A stretch of 64,000 bases of DNA from Calidihabitans tengchongensis (lineage in GTDB: Bacteria; Sysuimicrobiota; Sysuimicrobiia; Sysuimicrobiales; Kaftiobacteriaceae). The position numbers and the translations under genes are program-made. Below, one piece after another: positions 31,676 through 42,069 of the stretch. The notes under the pieces were generated by a model that ran no database searches, was not told the origin of the DNA, and saw nothing but the letters and a program-made list of their open reading frames with translations. Position 1 is the first letter of the stretch, and the number at the start of each line of letters is the position of its first letter. The stretch lies in assembly GCA_031459615.1 (NCBI GenBank), contig JAVKIE010000003.1:62001-126000 (forward strand). Reading direction: 5' to 3'.

Positions 31676-32005
31676 TCAGCGCAGCCGGGGGATGGGGACC
31701 GCGTCCAGGTCTGCGCACAGTTCCCAGGCCGCCGCCGCCCGCAGGGTGCGCGGATCCACCCGCCGGTAGCGGCGCAGCTCCGCCGCGCCCCGGTCGGTGA
31801 GGACGCGGTAGTAGGTTTCCCCCACCTCGGGGCGGATCTCCAGGACCTTGCGGACCGCGCAGAACTCCCCCCGCCGCCAGTATCCCGTCAGGCGCGGGCG
31901 CGCGGGGGAAGAAGAGGGGTCCACCTCCACCGTGATGGGCTCGCAGACCACAGCCCGCTCCACCAGCAGCAGGTCCACGGGCTCTCTCCGGCGGCGGGAT
32001 CTCAT
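31676..32005 (-). CDS. DUF6504-like small protein
   Basis: A 109-residue protein with a basic N-terminus, then PVDLLLVERAVVCEPITVEV, a Pro-rich turn, LTGYWRRGEFCAVRKVLEI and YYRVLTDRGAAELRRYRR. The strand pattern (a W-x-G-x-x-Y/F-x-V-x-x-V/I-L core) resembles DUF6504 proteins of actinobacteria, of unknown function. ATG overlaps the ispDF stop by four bases, so it is co-translated with isoprenoid genes; nothing else links it to that pathway. Confidence 0.6.
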   Translation of the reverse strand: MRSRRRREPVDLLLVERAVVCEPITVEVDPSSSPARPRLTGYWRRGEFCAVRKVLEIRPEVGETYYRVLTDRGAAELRRYRRVDPRTLRAAAAWELCADLDAVPIPRLR

Positions 32006-33195
32006 CCGGCGCCCCCGGGGGCCTGACGGTCCCGCACGCCGGCCCGGCGCAGGGTGGCGACGGCCTGGGCGGCGATGCCTTCCCCGCGGCCCACGGCTCC
32101 CAGGCCCTCGGCGGTCGTCGCCTTGACGTTGACCTGATCGGGCTCCACCCCCAGGGCCGCAGCCAGCCGCCCCCGCATGGCCTCCACGTACGGCCCCAGG
32201 CGCGGCCCCTCGGCCACCACGACACCGTCCACGTGGACCACCTGCCACCCCGCCTCGCCAGCCATGCGGACCACCCGGGACAGCAGCTGGAGGCTGTCGG
32301 CGCCGCGGTAGGCGGGGTCGTGGGGAGGAAAGTGATGGCCGATGTCGGCCAGGCCTGCGGCTCCCAGGATCGCGTCCATGATGGCGTGGGCCAGGACATC
32401 GGCGTCCGAATGCCCGTCCAGCCCCCGGGGGCCGGGGATCTCCACCCCGCCCAGGACCAGGCGCCGACCCGGTGCCAGCCGGTGGATGTCGTAGCCCAGC
32501 CCCGTGCGGACCTCCCCCGCGCCCAGCAGCGCCTCGGCCAGCGTCAGGTCGGCGGGGACGGTGATCTTGATGTTCCAGGGGACGTCCTCCACCATCCGCA
32601 CCGGATGTCCCAACCGCTCCACCAGCACGGCGTCATCGGTGCCCACGAACCCGTCGGCCGCCGCCCGGCGGTGGGCGTCCCGCAGCAGCGCGGTACGGAA
32701 GGCCTGGGGGGTGCGAGCCGCCCACAGGCGGTCCCGGTCGGCGGTGCGGGATGCGACGCCGTCGACGACCTCCTTGACGGTCTCGCGCAGGGGGATGCCG
32801 GCCGACGCGGCTCCCCACGCCGCCGCCTCCCGCAGGACGGCGGAGATCACGGCCGGGGAGACCAGGGGCCGCGCGCCGTCGTGGACGACGGTGAGGTCCG
32901 CCGCCACCTGCTCCAGGCCCGCCGCCACCGACGCCTGCCGGTGCGGGCCGCCGGGGACCACCGCCGCCACCTTCTGGACCCCGGCCGAGGACAGCAGGTC
33001 TCGGGCGCGGGCCACGTCGGCGGCGCCGACCACCACCACCACATCGGAGACGTCGGGGCACGCCGCCACCGCCCGCACCGCCCGGACCACCAGGGGCGCG
33101 CCGGCCACCGGCACGAACGCCTTGGGCGTGACGCCGCCCAGGCGCTCACCCCGCCCGGCGGCCACCACCACCGCCGCGGCGCCGGCGGGCGTCAT
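32002..33195 (-). CDS. ispDF: Bifunctional IspD-IspF of the MEP isoprenoid pathway
   Basis: A 397-residue fusion. IspD part (about 1-225): nucleotide-binding VVAAGRGERLGG, VHDGARPLVSP, and TPQAF; it makes CDP-methylerythritol. IspF part (about 228-397): GYDIHRLAPGR, LDGHSDADVLAHAIMDA (zinc ligands Asp/His), FPPHDPAYRGADS and NVKATTAEGLG; it makes the cyclic diphosphate. Both active sites look complete. The ATG overlaps the stop of the PIN/TRAM gene by four bases. Fused ispDF occurs in several phyla and does not by itself indicate transfer. Confidence 0.94.
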   Translation of the reverse strand: MTPAGAAAVVVAAGRGERLGGVTPKAFVPVAGAPLVVRAVRAVAACPDVSDVVVVVGAADVARARDLLSSAGVQKVAAVVPGGPHRQASVAAGLEQVAADLTVVHDGARPLVSPAVISAVLREAAAWGAASAGIPLRETVKEVVDGVASRTADRDRLWAARTPQAFRTALLRDAHRRAAADGFVGTDDAVLVERLGHPVRMVEDVPWNIKITVPADLTLAEALLGAGEVRTGLGYDIHRLAPGRRLVLGGVEIPGPRGLDGHSDADVLAHAIMDAILGAAGLADIGHHFPPHDPAYRGADSLQLLSRVVRMAGEAGWQVVHVDGVVVAEGPRLGPYVEAMRGRLAAALGVEPDQVNVKATTAEGLGAVGRGEGIAAQAVATLRRAGVRDRQAPGGAG

Positions 33196-34268
33196 CGCCT
33201 CTGGCCCGACGTCCCGCCCGTGCCCTGAGCGTCCTTGGGGCGCCCGAAGATCATGCGGCCGGCCACCGTCTGCAGGACGCTGGTGACCACCACCTCGGAG
33301 GTCTCCCCGATGTACTTCTTGCCGCCCTCCACCACCACCATGGTCCCGTCCTCCAGGTAGCCCACCCCCTGGCCGGCCTCCTTGCCGTCGCGGATCACCT
33401 GCACGGTCAGCTCCTCCCCGGGCAGGACGACCGGCCGCAGGGCCTGGGAGAGCTCGTTGATGTTCAACACCCGGATGCCCTGCAGGGCTGCCACCTTGTT
33501 GAGGTTGTAGTCGTTGGTGACAATCCACCCGCGGACGGCCCGGGCCAGGGCCACCAGGGCGGCGTCCGCGTCGCCGGCGTCCTTGGGGTCGTCCACAATC
33601 TGGACGGCCTGCAGCTCCTCCTGCAGCCGGTGGAGGATGTCCAGCCCCCGCCGGCCCCGGTTGCGCCGCAGGGTGTCCGAGGAGTCGGCGATCCGCTGCA
33701 GCTCGTGGAGGACCGAGCGGGGGACCAGCAGGGGGCCTTCCAGGAACCCGGCTCTGACCACATCGGCCACGCGGCCGTCAATGATGACGCTGGTGTCCAG
33801 GACCTTGGGCACCCCGCGTCCGCGGACGCCCGGCCGGCCACCCCGCTCCAGCCGCAGAAATCCGGCCACCTCGTCCCGGCGCTGCATCACCAGGTGATAG
33901 CCCAGGTAGCCCAGAACCAGGGCTGCGGTCAGGGCCAGGTAGTTGCCCACCCCGGGAATCCGGGAGAGGGGGAACCCCACCAGGGCGGCCAGCAACAGGC
34001 CCGAGCCCAGGCCCAGCACCCCCAGGCCGACATCCCGCAGGGAGACGTGGGCCAGGCGCCCCAGGACCCACCCCATGGCGCTTTCAAACCGGCGCCACAC
34101 CCACACGGCCAGCAGCGACCCCAGGGCCGCGCCGGAGGCCAGGCCCCCGCCCAGCAGGACCAGCCGCAGGCCCGCCAGGCGCGGCACCAGGACCACCACC
34201 CCGTCGCCCAGCTGGTAGCCCAGGGCCCCTCCGAGGATGAGCCCGCCGAGCCGGATGACCCACCTCAT
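33192..34268 (-). CDS. PIN/TRAM-domain membrane protein (YacL-type)
   Basis: A 358-residue protein with four N-terminal membrane helices (within about 1-130), a PIN nuclease domain (about 150-275: VLDTSVIIDGRVADV, DDPKDAGDADAALV, IVTNDYNLNK, all acidic residues kept) and a C-terminal TRAM domain (about 285-340, VGYLEDGTMVVVEGGKKYIG). This matches Bacillus YacL, often found next to ispD, as here. A role as a membrane-tethered RNase is likely but its substrate is unknown. ATG at 34268 is spaced well from GAAGGTG; GTG at 34277 is the alternative. Confidence 0.9.
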   Translation of the reverse strand: MRWVIRLGGLILGGALGYQLGDGVVVLVPRLAGLRLVLLGGGLASGAALGSLLAVWVWRRFESAMGWVLGRLAHVSLRDVGLGVLGLGSGLLLAALVGFPLSRIPGVGNYLALTAALVLGYLGYHLVMQRRDEVAGFLRLERGGRPGVRGRGVPKVLDTSVIIDGRVADVVRAGFLEGPLLVPRSVLHELQRIADSSDTLRRNRGRRGLDILHRLQEELQAVQIVDDPKDAGDADAALVALARAVRGWIVTNDYNLNKVAALQGIRVLNINELSQALRPVVLPGEELTVQVIRDGKEAGQGVGYLEDGTMVVVEGGKKYIGETSEVVVTSVLQTVAGRMIFGRPKDAQGTGGTSGQRR

Positions 34269-34303
34269 CGGCCTCACACCTTCACGCAGGTCCTCTGCCC
34301 ATC

Positions 34304-34309
34304 ACTATA
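34304..34309 (-). promoter_or_regulatory. -10 box for the PIN/TRAM-ispDF unit
   Basis: TATAGT on the minus strand, about 36 bases before the gene start; no good -35 is seen. It is divergent from the strong promoter at 34409-34438. Confidence 0.35.
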
Positions 34310-34408
34310 CTCCATCCACGGAGCGCGGGAACGGCATTCGCCCGGGCGATGCGTGCGGTCGGTGGCCGCTCCGCTCTACGGCCCCGCGCGGTATCTTGCG
34401 CCCTTTCC

Positions 34409-34438
34409 TTGACACGCCGACGCGGCGATCCCTATAAT
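34409..34438 (+). promoter_or_regulatory. Perfect-consensus sigma-70 promoter
   Basis: TTGACA, 18 bases, TATAAT: both boxes are perfect, the strongest promoter in the window. Transcription would start near 34445 and give an 80-base leader for the cysteine protein gene that follows. Confidence 0.85.
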
Positions 34439-34526
34439 CGCATCGCGGTGCGTCGGGTCCGCACACCGCAGGACGACATCTCGCCGGCCGGCGACCGAGC
34501 CCGCGTCAGCGGTCAGGGGGGGCGTG

Positions 34527-34922
34527 ATGAAGGACACCGACGAATCCCGCTTCCAGGCCACCGTCAGCGAATATCTCCTGCGCCACCGCAGCATCCTGGA
34601 CGTCCAGACCAAACTCGCCGAGGCCACGGCCCGCATCAACCGCGCCCTGGCCAAATCCGTCACCCAATGCGGGTGCATCTCGATTCATGCCACCCGCCAG
34701 CGGTTCCCCGCGGATGTCAGCCTGCGGGAGCTGAAGCAGTACATGGCCACGCACCTGGACGGCCAGGTCTGCGACCGGTGCCGGGAAGTCCTGGAGACCG
34801 AGATCGGCACCGCCCTGTTCTACCTGGCGGCCCTGTGCAGCCTGCTGAACCTGGACCTGCGCGCCATCCTGCAGAAAGAACACGCCCGCGTCAGCGCCCT
34901 GGGAGTGTTCAACCTGACCTGA
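34527..34922 (+). CDS. Conserved helical protein with CGC and CxxC motifs
   Basis: A 131-residue protein, mostly alpha-helical, with SVTQCGCISI near residue 47 and QVCDRCREVLETEIG near 80, then a hydrophobic helix LFYLAALCSLLNLDL and the ending ALGVFNL. I recall very similar proteins, annotated only as conserved, in Clostridia-like Firmicutes. The C-terminal half (E-x-x-E...L-D) is reminiscent of MazG-like folds, but key acidic residues are not clear. Cysteine pairs suggest metal or redox binding. It has its own perfect promoter, so it may be highly expressed. ATG at 34527; GTG at 34524 also possible. Confidence 0.7.
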   Translation: MKDTDESRFQATVSEYLLRHRSILDVQTKLAEATARINRALAKSVTQCGCISIHATRQRFPADVSLRELKQYMATHLDGQVCDRCREVLETEIGTALFYLAALCSLLNLDLRAILQKEHARVSALGVFNLT

Positions 34923-34923
34923 A

Positions 34924-35020
34924 CTGAATCTGCGCGATCTGCTCGATCTACCCGATCTTCTCAATCGGCTCGATTGGAGATCGAGAAGATCGGGCAGATT
35001 GGGTAGATTGGGCAGATTGA
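34924..35020. repeat. Modular hairpin element 3, between convergent genes
   Basis: The clearest member of the family. Left arm units of nine bases: CTGCGCGAT, CTGCTCGAT, CTACCCGAT, CTTCTCAAT; right arm: ATCGAGAAG, ATCGGGCAG, ATTGGGTAG, ATTGGGCAG, ATTGAG. The arms are nearly complementary around a short centre (about 34961-34980). It lies exactly between the stops of two convergent genes, consistent with a two-way terminator. Confidence 0.8.
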
Positions 35021-35021
35021 G

Positions 35022-36365
35022 TTACATCATCTCCTCCAGCGCCTCGGGGAGGGTGCCCACTTCCACCACCTCGATGTCGCGCCCGGCGATCCCCGAGCCG
35101 CGGGGCACCAGGCACCGGCGGAATCCCAGCCGGGCCGCCTCCTGCACCCGCATCTCCAGCTGGGGCACCGCCCGCACCTCGCCCGCCAGCCCCACCTCCC
35201 CGATGGCCACGGCGGCGGGGTCCGCCGGCCGGTTGCGGAGGCTGCTGGCCACCGCTCCGGCGATCCCCAGGTCGGCGGCGGGGTCGTCCACCGTCATGCC
35301 GCCGGCGGCGCTGGCGTACACATCGTGGCCGGACAGGTGCAACCCGGCCCGCTTTTCCAGGACGGCCAGCAGGACGACCAGGCGGTTGTAGTCGACCCCC
35401 GAGGCGGTCCGCCGGGGGGTGCCGAAGACCGTGGGCGTCACCAGGGCCTGCACCTCGACCAGCACCGGGCGGGTCCCTTCCAGGGCGGCCACCACCGCCG
35501 ACCCCGGCGCGTCCGACGCGCGCCCGGACAGGAAGGCGGCCGACGGATTGGTCACCTCCCGAAGGCCGCCGGCGGTCATCTCGAACACCCCGATCTCGTT
35601 GGTGGAGCCGAAGCGGTTCTTGGTGGCCCGCAGGATGCGGTAGGCGTGGTGGCGGTCGCCCTCAAAGTACAGCACGGTGTCCACCATGTGCTCCAGCATC
35701 CGCGGCCCCGCCAGCTGCCCTTCCTTGGTCACGTGGCCGACGATCAGCACGGCGACGGCCCGCTCCTTGGCCAGGCGGACCAGCGCGGCGGTGCAGTCCC
35801 GGACCTGGCCGACGCTGCCCGGCAGCGAGGGCAGGTCCGGGCGCCCCACGGTCTGGATGGAATCCACCACCACCACCTCCGGCCGCACCCTCTCACACGC
35901 GGCCAGGACGGCGTCCAGGTCGGTCTCGGACAGGAGCAGCAGCCGGGGCTCGGCGACTCCCAGCCGGTCGGCCCGCAGCTTGACCTGGGCGAGGGACTCC
36001 TCGGCGCTGACGTACAGCACCGTGAGCCCGCCCGCGGCCAGGCGCTGGCAGGCGCGCAGCAGCAGGGTGGACTTTCCGATGCCCGGGTCTCCCCCGATGA
36101 GGACCACCGAGCCCGGCACGAGTCCCCCGCCCAGGACGCGGTCCAGCTCGCCGACCCCGGTGGAGACCCGGGAGGGACCGGCGGACGAGACGTCGGTGAC
36201 GGGCACGGGAATGGCAGCCGGGACCTCCCGCCGCGCCGGCGGTCCGTCGCCGACCGCCTCCTCCACGAGGGAGTTCCAGGCCTCGCAGGACGGGCAGCGA
36301 CCCAACCACTTGGGGGAGGTATAGCCGCAGGCCTGGCAGACGTACTGCCAGCGGACTTTGCTCAT
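35022..36365 (-). CDS. radA: DNA repair protein RadA
   Basis: A 447-residue RecA-like helicase involved in branch migration during recombination. Zinc ribbon Cys10, Cys13, Cys24, Cys27 (VCQACGY...CPSC); Walker A GGDPGIGKST; the RadA-specific KNRFGSTNEIG motif; and a C-terminal Lon-protease-like domain (about 290-445) including YASAAGGMTV. ATG at 36365 directly precedes the zinc ribbon and gives normal length (about 450). It is followed, on the same strand upstream, by clpC with a 76-base gap, the common clpC-radA neighbourhood of Gram-positive bacteria. Confidence 0.95.
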   Translation of the reverse strand: MSKVRWQYVCQACGYTSPKWLGRCPSCEAWNSLVEEAVGDGPPARREVPAAIPVPVTDVSSAGPSRVSTGVGELDRVLGGGLVPGSVVLIGGDPGIGKSTLLLRACQRLAAGGLTVLYVSAEESLAQVKLRADRLGVAEPRLLLLSETDLDAVLAACERVRPEVVVVDSIQTVGRPDLPSLPGSVGQVRDCTAALVRLAKERAVAVLIVGHVTKEGQLAGPRMLEHMVDTVLYFEGDRHHAYRILRATKNRFGSTNEIGVFEMTAGGLREVTNPSAAFLSGRASDAPGSAVVAALEGTRPVLVEVQALVTPTVFGTPRRTASGVDYNRLVVLLAVLEKRAGLHLSGHDVYASAAGGMTVDDPAADLGIAGAVASSLRNRPADPAAVAIGEVGLAGEVRAVPQLEMRVQEAARLGFRRCLVPRGSGIAGRDIEVVEVGTLPEALEEMM

Positions 36366-36441
36366 CTCCGACACGGCGAGGGCCCGGCGCGCCGCCGGGC
36401 CCCCCATCCTGCGGTATCCTCCGGCCGGGCGCCCGTGGGAG

Positions 36442-38901
<2,460 letters not shown>

Positions 38902-39062
38902 GCCGACAGCGTCCTCCTCTCCGCCACATCCACGGGGGCTGCGGAGTCGCTGTCCCGACCTCTTCGCGGGGCGAAGCAGTCAGGTGACCCGGACCCGGCT
39001 TTAGCCCTTCCTGTTCTGCCCTGGCGGAGATCCCTCCTGCTGGACTCCCTCGTTTCCCACCC

Positions 39063-39092
39063 ATCTTATCCTACGCCCGAAAACCGGGTCAA
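39063..39092 (-). promoter_or_regulatory. Promoter of clpC
   Basis: Minus strand TTGACC, 18 bases, TAAGAT. The start near 39056 would give a leader of about 155 bases. One GGTCAAA-like half-site of CtsR overlaps the -35 box (its reverse reading), but the second half expected for a CtsR operator is not seen; no CIRCE element was found. Confidence 0.5.
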
Positions 39093-39126
39093 ATTCCCCT
39101 CCCCTGGACGGTGTGCCCGGCCGCAG

Positions 39127-39161
39127 AAAAATAAGACCGGGCAGGGCGTCCCCCTGCCCGG
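39127..39161 (-). terminator. Rho-independent terminator of greA
   Basis: Stem CCGGGCAGGG / CCCTGCCCGG (10 bp) with a five-base loop followed on the minus strand by TCTTATTTTT. It lies 24 bases past the greA stop. Confidence 0.9.
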
Positions 39162-39184
39162 GGCGGCCGTCGCCGACCGCCCGG

Positions 39185-39667
39185 TCAATGGGTCACCTTC
39201 AGGATCCGATACCGGATCCGCCCCGCCGGTACCGTCACCTCCACCGTCTCCCCGGCGCGCCGGCCGAGGAGCGCCCGCCCCACGGGCGACTCATTGCTGA
39301 TCCGGGCCCGGGCCGGGTCGGCCTCGGCGGTGCCGACGATCATGTACGTGATTTCCTCTCCGCTGCCGAGATCCTTTACCTGGACCGTGGACCCGACGGT
39401 GACCTGGTCGGGCGGCACCCCGTGGTTATCCACCACCCGCGCGTTGCGCAGCAGCTGCTCCAGCTGCAGGATCCGCCCCTCCACGAACGCCTGCTCGTTT
39501 TTGGCGTCCTCGTATTCGGAGTTTTCCATCAGGTCGCCGAACGCCTTGGACTGCTTGATGCGCTCGGCCACCTCCTTCCGGCGGACGGTCTTGAGGTGCT
39601 CCAGCTCCTCCTCAAGCCGCCGGAGGCCTTCGGGCGTCAGAATGGTCTCCTTTTCCGCCTCTGCCAT
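39185..39667 (-). CDS. greA: Transcription elongation factor GreA
   Basis: A 160-residue factor that rescues backtracked RNA polymerase. N-terminal coiled coil (about 10-78) with the catalytic acidic tip GDLMENSEYEDAKNEQ; C-terminal FKBP-like domain with VGSTVQVKDL and ISNESPVGRALLG. ATG at 39667 gives the standard length; AGGAGTG lies upstream. It has its own terminator and a leader with an inverted repeat, so it is a single-gene unit. Confidence 0.95.
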   Translation of the reverse strand: MAEAEKETILTPEGLRRLEEELEHLKTVRRKEVAERIKQSKAFGDLMENSEYEDAKNEQAFVEGRILQLEQLLRNARVVDNHGVPPDQVTVGSTVQVKDLGSGEEITYMIVGTAEADPARARISNESPVGRALLGRRAGETVEVTVPAGRIRYRILKVTH

Positions 39668-39704
39668 CGCCCACACTCCTGGGACGGGATGAAGAGAAAA
39701 CACC

Positions 39705-39722
39705 GTAGGCCGACCGGCCTAC
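39705..39722 (-). promoter_or_regulatory. Leader hairpin of greA
   Basis: A perfect palindrome, arms GTAGGCCG / CGGCCTAC around two bases, followed on the minus strand by GGTGTTTTCTCTTC. It sits about 37 bases before the greA ATG and could act as an attenuator or as an operator. Confidence 0.35.
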
Positions 39723-39760
39723 AGCGCCCCCCGCGCCCTGCTGTGCGGTTTGCGGCGATC

Positions 39761-39785
39761 AAAAACTGAGGGCCTGCGCCCTCAG
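39761..39785 (-). terminator. Rho-independent terminator after the acyl-ACP-reductase-like gene
   Basis: Stem CTGAGGGC / GCCCTCAG (8 bp), four-base loop, then TTTTT on the minus strand; 35 bases past the stop codon at 39820. Confidence 0.88.
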
Positions 39786-39819
39786 CGGGACGCAGTATAT
39801 CCCATGGCCCCGGCGTCCG

Positions 39820-40992
39820 TCAAGCGCGGGCGACGCCGGCGCGGCGGGCGGCCTGGCGGATCCGCTCGATTTCGCCGTCGTGGATCGCCCGCTCGAACCG
39901 CCGCAGGCCCGCCAGGGCAAACCCGTGGCGGCGGGCCAGCGCGGCGATCTCCTCCACCCGGGCCAGGTCCACCTCGCGCCCCAGGGTGAACGGCTCGAAG
40001 CGGCGCTCCAGGGCCAGCAGGATGGTCTCGGCCATGCACGCCTCGCACATCCGCGGCGGAAACCCGAAGTCAAACCCAAAGTCCACATCCCCGGGCACCT
40101 GGATGACGCCGCCGTCGATGACCAGCACATCGTCCCGGCGCTCGTACACCAGGCGCGAGACATTGCGGGGCCGGGCCACGTCGCACACCACCGCACCGGG
40201 CCGCAGGTCCTCGGGCTCGATCAGGACGTCGGTGGCCGACGAGACGGCCAGGACCACGTCGGCCGCGCGGACGGCCTGCCGCACATCGGTCCCCACCTCG
40301 ATCCGGGCCCGGCCGCCCCGCAGTCGGTCCGCCAGCGCCTCGAGGGCCTCCCGGGTGCGGGCCACCAGCACCAGCCGTCCCGCCTCCCGGGACAGCAGGT
40401 GACTGCACGCGGTGCCGATGGACCCCGTGGCGCCCACCACGGCCACCGTGGCCCCGGAGGGGTCAATGCCCATCCGCCGGGCCGCCAGGAGGGCGCCTTC
40501 CACGGCCGTGGCCGCCGTGTAGCTGTTGCCCGTGGTCACCGGGATGCGGAGGTGGCGCGCCACGGTCACGCCGCGGTCACCGACGATCTTGGTGAAGGCG
40601 CCCAGCCCGACGATGCGGGCCCCCAGGGCCTCGGCCAGGCGCCCGGCCTGGATGATGCGGCGATAGGCGAACTCCAGCGGGGACTCCAGCAGCGTGCGGG
40701 GAGTCAGGGGGAGGCCGATGAACCAGCCCTCGGCTCGCGCCCCGGTAGGCGAGCGGATGCCCGTGATGCGGGACACCAGGCGAGGCGGGACCCACCGGAA
40801 CACCCGCTCGACCAGGCGGGCCGGCAGCCGGCGGGTCACCGGGTAGCGGCGGGCAAAGTCCTCCACCCGCAGGGGGTGGATGATGAACGCGAACCGGCCG
40901 ATGCCGCCGTCGGGGGATCCTCCGGACTCCGGCGCCCGCGACGCGGCGGGGGACTGCGGGTCGAGGTCTGGGGTCGCGGGCTCGCGCGTCAC
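39820..40992 (-). CDS. Acyl-ACP-reductase-like (COG5322) dehydrogenase
   Basis: A 390-residue protein with the layout of cyanobacterial long-chain acyl-ACP reductase: an N-terminal alpha/beta domain ending ALGARIVGLGAFTKIVG, the conserved TTGNSYTAATAVEGA segment, a Rossmann fold with VAVVGATGSIGTACSHLL (about 175-195), and a C-terminal CEACMAETILLALE region holding the Cys proposed to carry the acyl group in AAR. The substrate here is unknown; many non-cyanobacterial members are labelled only 'predicted dehydrogenase'. GTG start with GGAG nine bases upstream. Transcribed with the quinate-dehydrogenase-like gene 28 bases before it. Confidence 0.72.
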   Translation of the reverse strand: MTREPATPDLDPQSPAASRAPESGGSPDGGIGRFAFIIHPLRVEDFARRYPVTRRLPARLVERVFRWVPPRLVSRITGIRSPTGARAEGWFIGLPLTPRTLLESPLEFAYRRIIQAGRLAEALGARIVGLGAFTKIVGDRGVTVARHLRIPVTTGNSYTAATAVEGALLAARRMGIDPSGATVAVVGATGSIGTACSHLLSREAGRLVLVARTREALEALADRLRGGRARIEVGTDVRQAVRAADVVLAVSSATDVLIEPEDLRPGAVVCDVARPRNVSRLVYERRDDVLVIDGGVIQVPGDVDFGFDFGFPPRMCEACMAETILLALERRFEPFTLGREVDLARVEEIAALARRHGFALAGLRRFERAIHDGEIERIRQAARRAGVARA

Positions 40993-41020
40993 GGTCTGCC
41001 GCTCCAGCGTCCCCCGGGAG

Positions 41021-41986
41021 TCATGGCGTCGCCGCGGCGGCCGGCCGGGCCGGCGCCCACGGCGGGGCCAGGTCGGGGTTGAGCTCGTAGTACCCGGGCT
41101 CGAATCCGGCCCGCAGCGCGGTCTGGAGGTATTCCTCGGGGGAGATCGCCTCCGGCGGCCGCTCCAGCAGGGCCACGATCACCCCCTGCAGGACGTTGGT
41201 GGCGAACGCCCGCCCGCCCATGTCCGGCCCGTCGGTGACCAGCAGCCACACCCCCCGGCTGCGCAGCTCCTCCAGGTCGGCGCGGGTAATGGTCTGGGTG
41301 AGGATGAGTTTGCCCCGCAGGTCCGGCGGCATGTACCGGCGGATGAGGTGGAAGTCGCCGGCCACCACGTCAGCCCACCGGTAGTACCGCTCCCACCGGG
41401 GCGTGATCCGCTCCTGCTTCTTGCCGGTGGGGTACAGCCAGGCGATGGGCGCCTGGGACAGCCACGGGAGGATCAGGGCGGCCAGGATTTTCACCGAGGT
41501 CAGCGAGCGCAGGGGGATCGGCAACCCCAGGGCGAACAGGAAGTCGCCGAAAATCGTCTGGGCGCCAGCCAGGGCGAAGGCTTCCGCCATCCCGTAGCGG
41601 TCCACCGAGGAAACCAGCAGCACCCGCCGCCCCCGGAAGGACAGCCCCCGCCGGGTGGGCAGGTACTCGGTGATCAGCCACCGCTCCCAGGAGGCCTTCA
41701 GCCCCCCGCCGTCCACGAACGGGGTACGCCGGACGTTGCGGACCAGGGCGGCGGTCTCCCGGATCCGGTAGCGGCGGGACCCGGCGGTCAGGTAGAGGTC
41801 CGTGCCGCCCAGGCCCAGGGCGTCCACCTGCCCGTCCAGCTCCTCCAGCAGGCGCCGGGCCCGGCGCACATCGCCGTCGGTGCCGATGCGCTCCACGATC
41901 ACCCGCTGGCCCAGGATCTCCAGTTCCACGCGGTGGTCGCGGCTGCTGCTCCCGAGGCTGACCGACACGACCCGCTTGACCTTCAT
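41021..41986 (-). CDS. Conserved protein labelled 'quinate 5-dehydrogenase'
   Basis: A 321-residue cytoplasmic protein starting MKVKRVVSVSLGSSSRDHRV, with IVERIGTDGD, VDALGLGGTDLYL, VDGGGLKASWERWL, RRVLLVSSVDRYGMAEAF and LVTDGPDMGGRAFATNVLQG. This set is typical of a Firmicutes family that databases call quinate 5-dehydrogenase, but I know of no direct proof of that reaction, and no clear NAD(P) fingerprint is visible. It is paired with the acyl-ACP-reductase-like gene, so the two may share a pathway. Weakly upstream of it lies coaX. Confidence 0.65.
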   Translation of the reverse strand: MKVKRVVSVSLGSSSRDHRVELEILGQRVIVERIGTDGDVRRARRLLEELDGQVDALGLGGTDLYLTAGSRRYRIRETAALVRNVRRTPFVDGGGLKASWERWLITEYLPTRRGLSFRGRRVLLVSSVDRYGMAEAFALAGAQTIFGDFLFALGLPIPLRSLTSVKILAALILPWLSQAPIAWLYPTGKKQERITPRWERYYRWADVVAGDFHLIRRYMPPDLRGKLILTQTITRADLEELRSRGVWLLVTDGPDMGGRAFATNVLQGVIVALLERPPEAISPEEYLQTALRAGFEPGYYELNPDLAPPWAPARPAAAATP

Positions 41987-42069
41987 GCCCTCGGCTCTAC
42001 TACGCGCCGCGGTGGGGGATTCCTGCCCCACTGCGGCGCCGCCACCCCCGTCTCCGCGTTCCACGCGTG

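Noticed and set aside
34924..35020. Possible CRISPR array
   Set aside because: The repeats are 9-base units without spacers and arranged as an inverted repeat; no cas genes are in the window.
38902..39062. CIRCE, CtsR operator or T-box in the clpC leader
   Set aside because: Only one GGTCAAA half-site is found; no CIRCE palindrome and no T-box core sequence were seen.
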